From Candidatus Bathyarchaeia archaeon (GTDB lineage: Archaea > Thermoproteota > Bathyarchaeia > 40CM-2-53-6), in contig DASYWW010000011.1 of NCBI GenBank assembly GCA_035935655.1, positions 62,001-126,000 on the forward strand: 64,000 nt of DNA. The letters are read 5' to 3'. A program made the translations under genes and the position numbers. Of this stretch, positions 8,761 through 17,806 are shown piece after piece (position 1 is the stretch's first letter; each line of letters starts with the position of its first letter). The notes beneath the pieces were generated by a model, which saw only the letters and a list, made by a program, of their open reading frames with translations, was not told the origin of the DNA and did not search any database.

Positions 8761-10659
8761 ATGATACTCCGCAAAGCAACAGCAGCATACCTGCTCATCC
8801 TTACCAGCCTCACTCTCATTCCGGTTTCAGTTATGCTCACGACGCCAAACGCCCACGCAATGGTCCCCTTCGCTTCATACAAAGACCTTCAAGAATTCGC
8901 TCACACCGGAGGCTGCGGTAGCCCGACCCCGAGTCTCTACAGCCGCGGCCCGCTCGCCGCTGGTCCAGCAACATACGGTCCCGCAGGCCAATCGGAAAGC
9001 GGTTCAAGCCAGACTCCCACTCACTCCGAGACGAACCAGCAAGTGCCAGGCGTTGACGAACTCGACACCGTGAAGAACGATGGCCAGTACGTTTACACGA
9101 TAACAAACAACACCGTTGCCATTGTCCAAGCCTATCCGACAACAGACGCAAGACTTCTCGCAAAAGTCGCCATCAATGAGACTTTACAAGGAATATTTGT
9201 GGTAGGCAACAGATTGGTCATCGTGAGCGGGATTCCAGGTTACCCATATCCGTACTTTGGAAGAGCAATGTTTACTGGTGCAGGAGCCGGAGTTACACAG
9301 CCTGGTTCGATCGCGACCATTTACCCTATCCGATCATTCTCAGGCACGACCTCTATTTTCGTCTTCGACATTAGTAACCATGCCAACCCGGTGATGACTA
9401 CTAGGGTCGAAGTAAACGGGACTCTAGCGGGTGCTCGGCTAATTGGAAACAACGTCTACCTTGTCGCAACCCAACCAGTTTTCTGCTATGGCGAGGTCTT
9501 GCTCCCAGAACATATCGTCAACGGCAAAGCAGTAAAGGCCACGCCCGCCCAAGTCTATCACTCGGACATCATAGACGGAGGTTACAGCTTCACTACAATT
9601 GTCGGGTTCGACGCTACACAGAATAATCCCAGGCCTGTCGCGAAGATCTACCTGATCGGAACGACAAGCACTATCTACGCTTCTCTGCACGATATCTATC
9701 TCACGCAGCCAGTATGGAGCCAGAGCCAGCAGACGATAGTTCACCGTATCAACATCGATGGGCTCGCTATTACGTACGAGGCCACGGGAGCAGTACCCGG
9801 AATTGTTCTGAATCAGTTCTCTATGGATGAGTACAAAGGATACCTCCGGATCGCAACCGCCAACTGCTGCAGCCAGGGTGGTGGCGGACCCATCCCACTC
9901 GCATATGCACCAGTCAGCCAGCAAGAGACAAACGTCTACATTCTCGACAAGAGCCTCCACCCCACCGGAAAACTCGAAGGACTTTCGCCAGGGGAACAGA
10001 TCTATTCTGCCCGGTTCATGGGCGATAGAGGATACCTGGTCACATACAAGCGGACAGATCCCCTCTTCGTCATTGGCCTCCAAGACCCAGCCAGGCCCTC
10101 AGTGCTCGGCCAGCTCAACGTAACTGGCGTCTCAGACTACCTACAACCCTACGACGAGACGCATCTTATCGGCATCGGCCAGTCAGGCACCGATGTAGCA
10201 TGGGAGAACGCGGTCCGGTTTACAGGCCTCAAGATAAGCCTCTTCAATGTCACCGACCCCAAGGAGCCTTCGGAGACAAGCCGATATCTTATCGGGGGGC
10301 CCGGAACTAGCTCGCCCGCAATCAACGACCATAGGGCGGTTCTCTTCGAGAGAACGTTCAACCTCCTCGTGATTCCAGTCGAAGTGATTGCACCACCCCA
10401 GAATACGGCGACCATGTACTCATATCAACCGATCTGGCAGGGAGCCTATGTCTTCAACGTCACACCTGACAATGGAATCATCTTGAAGGGTAGAGTAACA
10501 CAGCTGCAGAACGGCCAACTACCATCATGGCAGAACAACAACATCTTCATCACCAGAACACTCTACGTCGGAAACGTGCTATACACCATATCAAACAACA
10601 TCGTTCAGATGAACAGTCTTACAGATCTCTCAAAACTAGGTGCAGTAAGCCTCACGTAA
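8761..10659 (+). CDS. secreted C-terminal beta-propeller protein (COG4880 family)
   Basis: 632 residues. An N-terminal signal peptide (MILRKATAAYLLILTSLTLI and on to the NAHA site near residue 32) is followed by the hallmark TNQQVPGVDELDTVKNDGQYVY of secreted archaeal beta-propeller proteins distantly related to WD40. Repeated strands with DIS/DVT-like turns run to the C-terminus (FVFDISNHANP, ISLFNVTDPKEP, YVFNVTPDNG). It acts outside the cell, probably in binding or cell-surface interactions; no catalytic site is evident. A Cys pair (NCCS) lies mid-protein. It diverges from the membrane winged-helix gene, with about 140 bp between starts. Confidence 0.9.
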   Translation: MILRKATAAYLLILTSLTLIPVSVMLTTPNAHAMVPFASYKDLQEFAHTGGCGSPTPSLYSRGPLAAGPATYGPAGQSESGSSQTPTHSETNQQVPGVDELDTVKNDGQYVYTITNNTVAIVQAYPTTDARLLAKVAINETLQGIFVVGNRLVIVSGIPGYPYPYFGRAMFTGAGAGVTQPGSIATIYPIRSFSGTTSIFVFDISNHANPVMTTRVEVNGTLAGARLIGNNVYLVATQPVFCYGEVLLPEHIVNGKAVKATPAQVYHSDIIDGGYSFTTIVGFDATQNNPRPVAKIYLIGTTSTIYASLHDIYLTQPVWSQSQQTIVHRINIDGLAITYEATGAVPGIVLNQFSMDEYKGYLRIATANCCSQGGGGPIPLAYAPVSQQETNVYILDKSLHPTGKLEGLSPGEQIYSARFMGDRGYLVTYKRTDPLFVIGLQDPARPSVLGQLNVTGVSDYLQPYDETHLIGIGQSGTDVAWENAVRFTGLKISLFNVTDPKEPSETSRYLIGGPGTSSPAINDHRAVLFERTFNLLVIPVEVIAPPQNTATMYSYQPIWQGAYVFNVTPDNGIILKGRVTQLQNGQLPSWQNNNIFITRTLYVGNVLYTISNNIVQMNSLTDLSKLGAVSLT

Positions 10660-10786
10660 ACACCGCGATAACGGACCAAGAATCCGTCGGGTTTCCTCTT
10701 TCTTTTTCCATCTTCACGATAGAGACTGGTCTCTCTAATTACAATCCGTACGGAAGGTGTTTGGAAGAGCGAACGGGTTCTAGTTG

Positions 10787-11131
10787 CTAGATGTTCCAGC
10801 TTCGTGTAATAACAGGCCTGATCCGGATGTAGGTTCCGGGGCCCATGTATCCAGTATGCTTGACGATGTCAGCTTTTCCCTGTATCTTGATTCCTCGCGG
10901 AGACCAGGGTTTCGCTGTTTTCAGATCATCAACGACGAACGAAGCCCGAGGATTCTCCAGCACATTCTTGTACTTCATGGTGTTCATGACGTCCCGCCCA
11001 CTCACATAGACGTATTCACCGTCAGTATCGAAGCTAACTGCGGCAACATCGGGCCTTCCGGATTTCGACGATGTTCCGATTCTTGCCAGTTGCTGAGATT
11101 TCAGATAGGCAATCTCTTTCTCAGTGAACAA
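10787..11131 (-). CDS. PPOX-fold, F420/flavin-dependent oxidoreductase family protein
   Basis: 114 residues, a single split-barrel domain of the pyridoxamine 5'-phosphate oxidase-like superfamily, the short class often using coenzyme F420. The start FTEKEIAYLKSQQLARIGT, the middle RPDVAAVSFDTDGEYVYVSG and the segment MKYKNVLENPRASFVVDD are typical of the F420-binding subgroup. The C-terminal IRIRPVITRSWNI corresponds to the closing strand. The substrate is unknown. It stands alone between the beta-propeller gene and DUF72. Confidence 0.85.
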   Translation of the reverse strand: MFTEKEIAYLKSQQLARIGTSSKSGRPDVAAVSFDTDGEYVYVSGRDVMNTMKYKNVLENPRASFVVDDLKTAKPWSPRGIKIQGKADIVKHTGYMGPGTYIRIRPVITRSWNI

Positions 11132-11226
11132 TTCTCACAACTCTTACGAGCACATGTGCCTGTCCGTGCATAAGGCTGCCCCCTGTCTCCTAGCCTCCAT
11201 GCCTTTTGTGAATCCAGAGTTCTGAC

Positions 11227-12114
11227 TTATTTCTGGAACTCCGCCATGCTGCTCTGCAAAGGTCCGGATTCCTTGGACAACTCCTTCCAGTCCAGTTCGG
11301 CCAATCCAGCGAGCCGTCGGAACTCGTTCACTGATCCAGGCCCAAATCCTGCGAAGTGGTTGTTGAAGAAGATGAAGCCCTGCTTGAACAGACTGGATTT
11401 CTCCTCCAAGGCCGTGTACCATTTTCGCATGACCTCGCCCTGATCGCGTTGCTTTCCTCCGAAATTGGTTATCGATCGATCGCCCACCATTCGAAGATAA
11501 GCCACTTCAGAGGTAGCCTCCGGGGGAGTTGAGGCGTACTGATTCTCTGACCAGGCTAGGCTTACATTACTCGTCTCCAAGAGTTTGTAGATGTCGGCTT
11601 TGAACCACGACTTGTTGCGGAATTCGATGGCGTGAACGTACTTCCCGTCTGTCTGTCCGAGAAACGTCTCCAGAGCTTCTTTGTCTTTCTTGTAATTGAA
11701 TGACGGTGGAAGCTGGATCACCAAGGCGCCGAGCTTTTCACGGAGCTCTGACATTGCCTTGTAAAACCGTTCTAGCTGCGCTTGACTGTCACGCAGTTTT
11801 AGCTCGTGGGTGATTTTCTTCGGAAATTTCGCGGCGAAAAGAAAGCCATCGGGAGTGACACGTTTCCAATTGGAAACCATGAAGGGCGAAGGTGTCCGAT
11901 AATAGCTGGAGTCAATCTCGACCGCGTTGAAGACTTGTGAATACATGCGAAGATAATCAGCAGGCTTGGCGTCCTTAGGATAGAATGGGCCGACCCAGTC
12001 CTGGTAGGACCAACCGCTGCAACCGATTCTCAGCTTCTTGGGATCCACAGGCAAAAGGGATTCGGAGAAATGTCTAGTCGCGTCGTTAAAGACTCTTACC
12101 TGGGCATAGTTCAA
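11227..12114 (-). CDS. DUF72 (YecE-like) TIM-barrel protein
   Basis: 295 residues. The core begins LRIGCSGWSYQDWVGPFYP near residue 28, the diagnostic opening of DUF72. It continues with EIDSSYYRTPS, FAAKFPKKITHELKL, LVIQLPPSF and AIEFRNKSWF, each a family block. The C-terminal FIFFNNHFAGFGPGSVNEF is typical. The family forms a TIM barrel with a likely nuclease or sugar-related role not proven. The ATG at 12114 overlaps the stop of the upstream RecA-like ATPase by 4 nt, so the two are translationally coupled. A second DUF72 gene lies at 24559-25269. Confidence 0.92.
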   Translation of the reverse strand: MNYAQVRVFNDATRHFSESLLPVDPKKLRIGCSGWSYQDWVGPFYPKDAKPADYLRMYSQVFNAVEIDSSYYRTPSPFMVSNWKRVTPDGFLFAAKFPKKITHELKLRDSQAQLERFYKAMSELREKLGALVIQLPPSFNYKKDKEALETFLGQTDGKYVHAIEFRNKSWFKADIYKLLETSNVSLAWSENQYASTPPEATSEVAYLRMVGDRSITNFGGKQRDQGEVMRKWYTALEEKSSLFKQGFIFFNNHFAGFGPGSVNEFRRLAGLAELDWKELSKESGPLQSSMAEFQK

Positions 12115-12911
12115 AACATTGGTGTGTTGGAGAACACGATTCCCTGCTGCGTGATCTGGTAGAAATATCCCCTTGAAGGGGTTGGGTTACGTCCGATTTT
12201 CAACACTTTCAAGGTACCACCCCTCAGCAAGACCTCTCCTTGTCTCTTCCTCATCTCGATGACTCCGTCGGCGAGGTTTGCGGTCGCGTTTTCCACGTTA
12301 ACGTCCACGACCTCGGTGTGCAGGACGGAGATTGTTACCGCTCGCGCGATCTGCGTTGCGAAGCGCATTACCTGAACGTACTGGTAGACGCGTTTCGCTT
12401 CTGCTAGCAGGAAAAAAGGTGTGATCGAGTCCATCACGATCACTTTGGGACCTATGCTCGGCTTCATCGCAAAGCTCCTCCCGTAGGCGAGGAGGTCCTG
12501 AAACCTCAAGGTCTCCTCCAAGATATCACCCGGGTCCATCTTGGGAAGAGACTCAGCAAGCTTCTGAGCTCCAAGCGAGAACATGTCGATAAACTCGAGA
12601 CGCCCTTCCTCCTCGATCTTCGTCACGGCAATGTGATGGTCCTCGAGTCCGAGCTTAACCACATCAGCTGGATCATCGATGCAGTAGTAGAGAAGCTGAC
12701 ATCCTTGGCGAAGAAAATTCGCCACGAGTTCTCGTACGAGGGCGGACTTACCGCTCCCGATCGGACCCATCAACGCCACACTTGACGGCCTGGGGATGCC
12801 TCCACCGCTGACCTTGTCGAGAATGGGAATGCCTGTCGGTTGAACAGCCTCTACTCTATTATCCCCTGAGGACCTTTTCAATGGTCGCCGTGTTCCCTGT
12901 TCCTCAGGCAA
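12111..12911 (-). CDS. RecA/KaiC-superfamily ATPase
   Basis: 266 residues. The core opens with TGIPILDKVSGGGIPRPSSVALMGPIGSGKS, in which GPIGSGKS is the Walker A. A Walker B-like strand PKVIVMDSITPFF follows, and the usual second-strand region QLLYYCIDDPADV corresponds to KaiC-type FSFEE. The domain is single and lacks the KaiC second copy. The gene is coupled to DUF72 by a 4-nt overlap. Such archaeal KaiC-like ATPases act in signalling, motility or DNA metabolism; the partner here is unknown. Confidence 0.85.
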   Translation of the reverse strand: MPEEQGTRRPLKRSSGDNRVEAVQPTGIPILDKVSGGGIPRPSSVALMGPIGSGKSALVRELVANFLRQGCQLLYYCIDDPADVVKLGLEDHHIAVTKIEEEGRLEFIDMFSLGAQKLAESLPKMDPGDILEETLRFQDLLAYGRSFAMKPSIGPKVIVMDSITPFFLLAEAKRVYQYVQVMRFATQIARAVTISVLHTEVVDVNVENATANLADGVIEMRKRQGEVLLRGGTLKVLKIGRNPTPSRGYFYQITQQGIVFSNTPMF

Positions 12912-12967
12912 GTGCTCTAGTTCGAAAGGGGCCGTGTAACTTGGACGACTAGCCTAAAGTGACAATA

Positions 12968-13615
12968 TCAGTTGTTCGACCGGATCTTGGCCAGGCCCAA
13001 GACGAATGTGCCGCAGAAGATTCCAAGAAAGGCACCGCCGACAACATCACTTGGGAAGTGGAGCCCCAAGATGATCATCGAGACTCCAGTAGCGACAGCA
13101 AGCGCAATGAATGGGGAACGCGAGGCAGGATACCTTGACCACATCACGGTAGCGACCGTAAACACACTTGTCGTATGTCCTGAAGGGAATCCGGGGTTCG
13201 TAGGGATCGCGCCACGCGCCGCGATTCCCAGCGAAGCCACCTGGAAGGGTCTTGGAAGGTTGAAGGCTGCTTTCAGCAGGTCCGTCAAACCCATCGCAGT
13301 CACCATAGCGACTGCCAGGATCAGTGAACCGGTCCATTCGTTACGGTCCCTGCGAAAAACATAGAGCCAAAACACTAGCGGTGCCCAGATGAGATCGCCC
13401 ACCGTCGCTAGCCCATAGAACAGAGGGACAAGATCATCGGGTATAGAATGATAGAGTGCAACAGCGAGGTAGGCATCTGTCGCGGTCCCGAGTAAGCGAA
13501 GGCCAAGCAGAGCGAGGACGAATCCTAAGGCGCAAATCAGAATAACTTTGCGTGAGTTCTCTAGGCTCTTGGCCCATGATTTGGGGTCGAGCCCGGTCCT
13601 TCCTAGTAAAGACAT
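12968..13615 (-). CDS. PAP2-family membrane phosphatase
   Basis: 215 residues with about six hydrophobic helices. It is a lipid or polyprenyl phosphate phosphatase-like enzyme. Motif 1 is KAAFNLPRP (Lys-x6-Arg-Pro), motif 2 is PSGHTTS, and motif 3 reads SMIILGLHFPSD. Motif 3 normally is Ser-Arg-x5-His-x3-Asp; here the Arg is Met, while His and Asp are kept. A role in undecaprenyl- or dolichyl-phosphate recycling or phospholipid turnover is likely from the family. It is transcribed away from the PRPP synthetase gene. Confidence 0.85.
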   Translation of the reverse strand: MSLLGRTGLDPKSWAKSLENSRKVILICALGFVLALLGLRLLGTATDAYLAVALYHSIPDDLVPLFYGLATVGDLIWAPLVFWLYVFRRDRNEWTGSLILAVAMVTAMGLTDLLKAAFNLPRPFQVASLGIAARGAIPTNPGFPSGHTTSVFTVATVMWSRYPASRSPFIALAVATGVSMIILGLHFPSDVVGGAFLGIFCGTFVLGLAKIRSNN

Positions 13616-13703
13616 ATGAGAGGCTCTAGCTTACCAACTGTCATTACGTGGACGGGTTGAGCCCTCACTTTTATTAGCACCGCATAGTTGGTCTCGTTCT
13701 CCC

Positions 13704-14600
13704 ATGCTGATATTAGGTGGCTCCGCCAGCCAACCACTCGCCGAGAAAGTCGCAAAAGAGCTCGGCCAGGAAGCCGGCCAATTGGAAGTGAAGCGTTTTC
13801 CAGACGGCGAAAAATATCTCCGAATCCATGATAACGTCAAGGATCAGGATGTCGTAGCGATCCAGTCTCTCTATCGGACACCTGACGAGAACATATTCGA
13901 GCTCCTCCTGTTGACGGATACGCTCAGGGACCTGGGAGCCCGCTCCATTTCTGCTGTAGTACCTTACTTCGCATACACGAGGCAAGACTCACGATTCTAT
14001 CCTGGGGAAGCAGTCAGCTGCGCATCCGTAGCCCGGCTTATAGAATCTGCCGGGGCAACAACTTTCCTTACGATTGATTGTCACCTTCACAGACTGGGAG
14101 ACGTCGCGAAAGTCTTCAAGATCCCGGCTCGCAACCTCACCGCAATGCATGAACTGGGAAAGTACGCTCGGGAACACTTCAAACCGAAGAACCCCATGGT
14201 AATCGGGCCAGACGAAGAAGCTGACCAGTGGGCCGCAGTCGTTGCTAAGGAGCTAGACGCGGAGCATACGGTGTTTAGGAAAGTAAGAGTACGAAAAGAG
14301 GGTATGACCTCATCGAAGGTAGAAGTTGACGCCGGGGAAATAAACCTGAAAGGACGAGACGTAGTCTTCGCTGACGACATCATTAGCACTGGCGGGACCA
14401 TTGCGGAGGCTGCAAAGGCTTGCAAGAAAGGAGGCGCGAAACGTATCTTCGTGGTCTGCACCCACCCCGTTCTTGCGGAAGGAGCTCTGAAACGAATCAA
14501 GACCGCAGGAGTGTTGAGAGTTATCGGGACAGATACCTACCCGGGCCCAACAAGCAAGGTCTCGGTCGCGCCAGTCATCGCAGCGGCGTTGAAGAGCTAA
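13704..14600 (+). CDS. prs: ribose-phosphate pyrophosphokinase (PRPP synthetase)
   Basis: Makes phosphoribosyl pyrophosphate from ribose 5-phosphate and ATP for nucleotide, histidine and tryptophan synthesis. The 298 residues show the ATP-binding PYFAYTRQD (about 93-101), the PRPP-binding VVFADDIISTGGT (about 220-232), the flexible-loop Lys/Arg region VRVRKEGMTSS, and the catalytic-His region TIDCHLHRLGD. The length and loop match the archaeal class. ATG 13704 follows the family N-terminus. A PfkB-family kinase starts 58 nt downstream on the same strand and is probably co-transcribed. Confidence 0.97.
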   Translation: MLILGGSASQPLAEKVAKELGQEAGQLEVKRFPDGEKYLRIHDNVKDQDVVAIQSLYRTPDENIFELLLLTDTLRDLGARSISAVVPYFAYTRQDSRFYPGEAVSCASVARLIESAGATTFLTIDCHLHRLGDVAKVFKIPARNLTAMHELGKYAREHFKPKNPMVIGPDEEADQWAAVVAKELDAEHTVFRKVRVRKEGMTSSKVEVDAGEINLKGRDVVFADDIISTGGTIAEAAKACKKGGAKRIFVVCTHPVLAEGALKRIKTAGVLRVIGTDTYPGPTSKVSVAPVIAAALKS

Positions 14601-14658
14601 AAAACCGATCCAGAGCGCGATAACGTGGCATTGTCCACTCTGAGGGAGACGGTCGTAG

Positions 14659-15606
14659 GTGTCGCCTGACCTCGTTGTCACGGGGGCATTGAACTGGGAC
14701 ATCAACCTCTTCGTCAAACGACTTCCTAGACCCGGAGAAGAGGTGGTTGTGGAAAAGGTCGATCGGGTCCCGGGAGGAAAAGGTGGCAATGTTTCAGTTG
14801 CAGCATCAAGGATCCTCGGTCCACGGAAGGTGGCTTTGTTGGCTTGTCTGGGGAAAGATGAGATCGGCAAGAAACAACTAATGATTCTCAAACAAGATGG
14901 GGTGGACACTTCAGCGGTCCAGACGCTGATCAAACTTGAGTCGGGGCAGGCATACATCACAGTGGACGAGAAGGGAAGGAACAATATTGAGACGCATTTC
15001 GGCGCGAATGCCGGGCTGAATCGGGACCACATTATGCTCCCTGAGGTCCAGAATCTCTTCGGCAACTGTCGTATGATGGTTGTAATCGATCCGCCGCGAC
15101 ACGTCGCTAGAAGAATACTCTCCGAGGGACGCCGTCTCCGGAGGACTGTTCTTTGGCATCCCGGGGTCTTAACACGGTTCGGAATGAAAGAGTTCATCGA
15201 CGAAATGGAGGGTTTAGACTATCTAGTCTTGAATGAACATGAGGCGCTCGCGTTCACGAGTACGAAAACCCTCGACGAATCTCTCGCTGCCTTCAGCAAG
15301 GTGGCCCCGAAAATGAGGATTCTCGTTACGTTGGGATCCAAGGGCTTCGCGTTTCATGAGAAGGGGAAACAGTTGAAGATGAAGAGCGTTGATCTTGCAA
15401 AAATGGGGCGGAAGATAGTGAACACGACGGGATGTGGAGACGCGTTTGTCGGAGCGTTCGCAGCATACAAGGTCCTGGGCTTAACTGACATCGAGGCGCT
15501 CAAGCATGGGAACGTGGCGGCAGCCCTCAAGGCCGGTAGGCCAGAAACTAGAGGAAGCCCGACTCGGAAAGAGCTCGAAGAGTTCTACCAGAAATACTCA
15601 GCCTAA
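14659..15606 (+). CDS. PfkB-family carbohydrate/nucleoside kinase
   Basis: 315 residues from GTG 14659. The N-terminal GALNWDINLFVKRLPRPGE and RVPGGKGGNVSVAASRILG make the ribokinase-type substrate pocket. The C-terminal NTTGCGDAFVGAFAAY contains the anion-hole GCGD with the catalytic Asp. It phosphorylates a sugar or nucleoside hydroxyl. Next to PRPP synthetase, candidates are ribokinase, ribose-1-phosphate kinase or a nucleoside kinase feeding pentose phosphates (inference from position). The sequence alone does not settle the substrate. Confidence 0.9.
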   Translation: MSPDLVVTGALNWDINLFVKRLPRPGEEVVVEKVDRVPGGKGGNVSVAASRILGPRKVALLACLGKDEIGKKQLMILKQDGVDTSAVQTLIKLESGQAYITVDEKGRNNIETHFGANAGLNRDHIMLPEVQNLFGNCRMMVVIDPPRHVARRILSEGRRLRRTVLWHPGVLTRFGMKEFIDEMEGLDYLVLNEHEALAFTSTKTLDESLAAFSKVAPKMRILVTLGSKGFAFHEKGKQLKMKSVDLAKMGRKIVNTTGCGDAFVGAFAAYKVLGLTDIEALKHGNVAAALKAGRPETRGSPTRKELEEFYQKYSA

Positions 15607-15716
15607 CGAATCCAAACCGGTAGTAAGTTCCAGATCACTTGGTTTGTTCCAACAAGATTCCGTAGAGTTCGCTTTAATGGTGGGCGTGTTTACCTTCATC
15701 CAAGGGAAATTCCGCA

Positions 15717-16826
15717 TTGGCTAGTACCGTCGAAGTTGCAAAATGGGATCAGGCTGTTGCCTGGCTCTTGAAGAACGAGAATCCGGGCGTTCGATATTGG
15801 ACGCTCAAGGATATTCTCGAAAGATCCGAGAGGGACAAAGATGTCGTATCGGCATTGAACGGAATTGCCTCCTGGGGCCCGATAGCCAACTGCCTGAAAG
15901 AGCAAGACCCTGCAGGCTACTGGGGCGATGGCGAAGATGTGTATTGGCCGAAATGGAGGGCGACTGTATGGGCGTTGATATTACTGGCTGAAATGGGGGT
16001 TCCGGGGGCAAATCCCTCAATCAAGAAAGGTAGCGAGTATTTTCTTCGAGTTATGGATGGACAGGATCGTTCTTGGCCTCCGCTGAAATACTCGGATGAG
16101 GACTTGCGAGGGTGGCGGCTGGTCTGGGAGCCTTGCGTAACTGGAAACCTGGCTCGGACCCTCGCGGAGTTCGGGCTCGAGGATGATCCTCGAGTGCGCG
16201 AAATGTTTGAGTGGCTAGTGAAGCACCAGCGAGATGATGGAGGATGGAACTGTGAGACTGAGGGACGGGACGGTCGTGAGGTTCACCATAGCTCGTTCAT
16301 GTCGACGATAGAACCGCTGTGGGCGTTTTCTTCTATTGACCCCCAGAGGTGGCCTCGTGGCGGACGGGAAGCGGTAGAGAGCGGTGTGGAGTTCCTGCTA
16401 ATGCATCGGTTGTTCAAGAGTGATCAGTCTGGCAAAGTTATTCGGCCGGAGTGGGCACAGCTTCATTTTCCGCTTTTCTACTTCTACGACATTCTCCATG
16501 GGTTGCGGGTGGTAACCGCGCTAGGTTTTGGTGGAGATGAGAGGACCAAGGATGCTAGGGAATTGCTAGTGTCAAAGCAACTGCCGGAGGGGACGTGGCC
16601 GCTGGAGGCCACATACGTTAGAGCCTTGCGTCGCAATTTCGTGAAAGATGAGAAGACGGGGCAGTGGCACTCAGTGAAAGAGGAAGGCGTTGATCTCTCC
16701 AACATCTACAAAAGCCCTGGAAAGGTTGTAGAGGTTCCGAGCATCTATTCGAGCCTTGGCGAGGTGGGAAGAGCCAACCCTTGGGTGACCTTGAACGCCC
16801 TTAGGGTGCTTAAAGAGCGAGACTGA
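15717..16826 (+). CDS. prenyltransferase/squalene-cyclase-like alpha-alpha barrel protein
   Basis: 369 residues from TTG 15717 (AAGGGA about 12 nt upstream). Several QW-like or (alpha/alpha) repeat segments are visible: CLKEQDPAGYWGDGEDVYW, EWLVKHQRDDGGWNCETEGRD, and SKQLPEGTWPLEATYV. The cyclase DxDD motif is not seen, so cyclisation is unlikely. Related stand-alone proteins are common in soil bacteria and archaea with unknown substrates. It is isolated, with a hairpin about 80 nt after the stop that may end transcription. Confidence 0.8.
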   Translation: MASTVEVAKWDQAVAWLLKNENPGVRYWTLKDILERSERDKDVVSALNGIASWGPIANCLKEQDPAGYWGDGEDVYWPKWRATVWALILLAEMGVPGANPSIKKGSEYFLRVMDGQDRSWPPLKYSDEDLRGWRLVWEPCVTGNLARTLAEFGLEDDPRVREMFEWLVKHQRDDGGWNCETEGRDGREVHHSSFMSTIEPLWAFSSIDPQRWPRGGREAVESGVEFLLMHRLFKSDQSGKVIRPEWAQLHFPLFYFYDILHGLRVVTALGFGGDERTKDARELLVSKQLPEGTWPLEATYVRALRRNFVKDEKTGQWHSVKEEGVDLSNIYKSPGKVVEVPSIYSSLGEVGRANPWVTLNALRVLKERD

Positions 16827-16904
16827 ACCGGGCCCGTCAACAAAGTGCGTGGTTGCGGTGTGGCGTTAGGATCTGTTATTTTCCACGAACGATGAAGGGC
16901 CGGG

Positions 16905-16927
16905 GAATCCCAGTGAACGTGGGATTC
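16905..16927 (+). terminator. perfect 8-bp hairpin after the alpha-alpha barrel gene
   Basis: GAATCCCA (16905-16912) pairs perfectly with TGGGATTC (16920-16927) around a 7-nt loop. It lies about 80 nt past the stop at 16826. It is not followed by a T-run, so it is only a possible terminator or RNA-processing hairpin. Confidence 0.35.
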
Positions 16928-17259
16928 TAAGCATTTCACGAAGGGCGTGGCGCGAGAAAAATCGACCCCCGGGGAGTCATGAGTTAGTTAACAAGAAAAT
17001 AGTTAGCAGAAAAGGAAAAGTTAGACAAGACCAAGTTCCAGAAAAGAAAATGTTGGACGATTGCGCTATTTTTGGCAGAGTTCAGCCTTTTCCGTGCGCA
17101 AACTCGATGCTACCCCTGGCTTTGGCGAACTAAGAGATGGATAGAGTTAGGGCTGAGTCAGTGGTTCGATGTTGACCCCATAATAGGGGGAATGAATCTC
17201 ATTCACCTTGCTAGGTAACAACTCGATTATGTCGAGGACGAGCCCAAAGGGGCTCTGCC
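16928..17259. other. intergenic region with no gene; A/G-rich stretch with repeated GTTAG
   Basis: The region contains several spaced GTTAG copies (about 16984-17025 in GTTAGTTAAC, ATAGTTAGC and AAGTTAGAC) and no supported ORF. No tRNA or RNA fold is obvious. Confidence 0.4.
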
Positions 17260-17277
17260 ATGGGCCTCCTTGTAAGG

Positions 17278-17580
17278 ATGGAGAGAATAGTCGAGTCGTT
17301 GATGAGCCTTGTCTCACTAGTGGGCTTTGCCAGTACCCTCATCCTTCTCTTCGTCTTCCTTACCACTCCTCCAGTAACGAGTATCACGGAGACGAGCGTT
17401 GGGGTCCAAGGCGTCTACCAGTATCAGGTCAGGAATATTACTATTCAAGGAGTTCCCTTCTTCTGGGTGTTTACGAGCCTGGTCTCATTGTCCGCTGGAC
17501 ATACGTACAAGTCTGCAAAGCATCTCTTTCTCCATGCCAAGGGCAAACATCCCCCGGCAGCCGTAGCGGACCCAAACTAG
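17278..17580 (+). CDS. small membrane protein
   Basis: About 100 residues (101 with this ATG). A first strong helix, SLVSLVGFASTLILLFVFLTT, is followed by an extracellular-type Thr/Val/Gln-rich loop (TSITETSVGVQGVYQYQVRNITIQG), a second shorter hydrophobic stretch (VPFFWVFTSLVSLSAGH) and a basic tail. The start could instead be ATG 17260. No family is recognised. Confidence 0.5.
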   Translation: MERIVESLMSLVSLVGFASTLILLFVFLTTPPVTSITETSVGVQGVYQYQVRNITIQGVPFFWVFTSLVSLSAGHTYKSAKHLFLHAKGKHPPAAVADPN

Positions 17581-17620
17581 GCTTAGAAAATGCTACCGAA
17601 GGCGCGGAAAACTAGACCGC

Positions 17621-17803
17621 CTAGGCATTCGGTTCAGATTTCGATGGGGACGGGCTTTTCTGCTCTTTCCAAGTTGACCCGCAGACATGGCAGTTATGAT
17701 ACCTAAACTCGTCCGTTTCCCCAGACGAACGAGTACAGGGCCCCGTCGTCCCGCAGACAGGACAGGTATGAGTTGTCTGCTCCAAAGTGTTGGTCGATTC
17801 CAC
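17621..17803 (-). CDS. small zinc-ribbon protein (paralogue of 28604-28801)
   Basis: 60 residues with two CxxC knuckles: TCPVCGTTGPC and NCHVCGSTWKE. The spacing and the HNC-H-x-CGSTWKE ending match the small protein encoded at 28604-28801 almost exactly. It starts 3 nt after the stop of the M24 peptidase gene, so it is almost surely translated from the same message. The four Cys (plus flanking Cys and His) probably bind one zinc. The function is unknown; nucleic-acid or protein binding is the usual role of such ribbons. Confidence 0.75.
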   Translation of the reverse strand: MESTNTLEQTTHTCPVCGTTGPCTRSSGETDEFRYHNCHVCGSTWKEQKSPSPSKSEPNA

Positions 17804-17806
17804 TTA

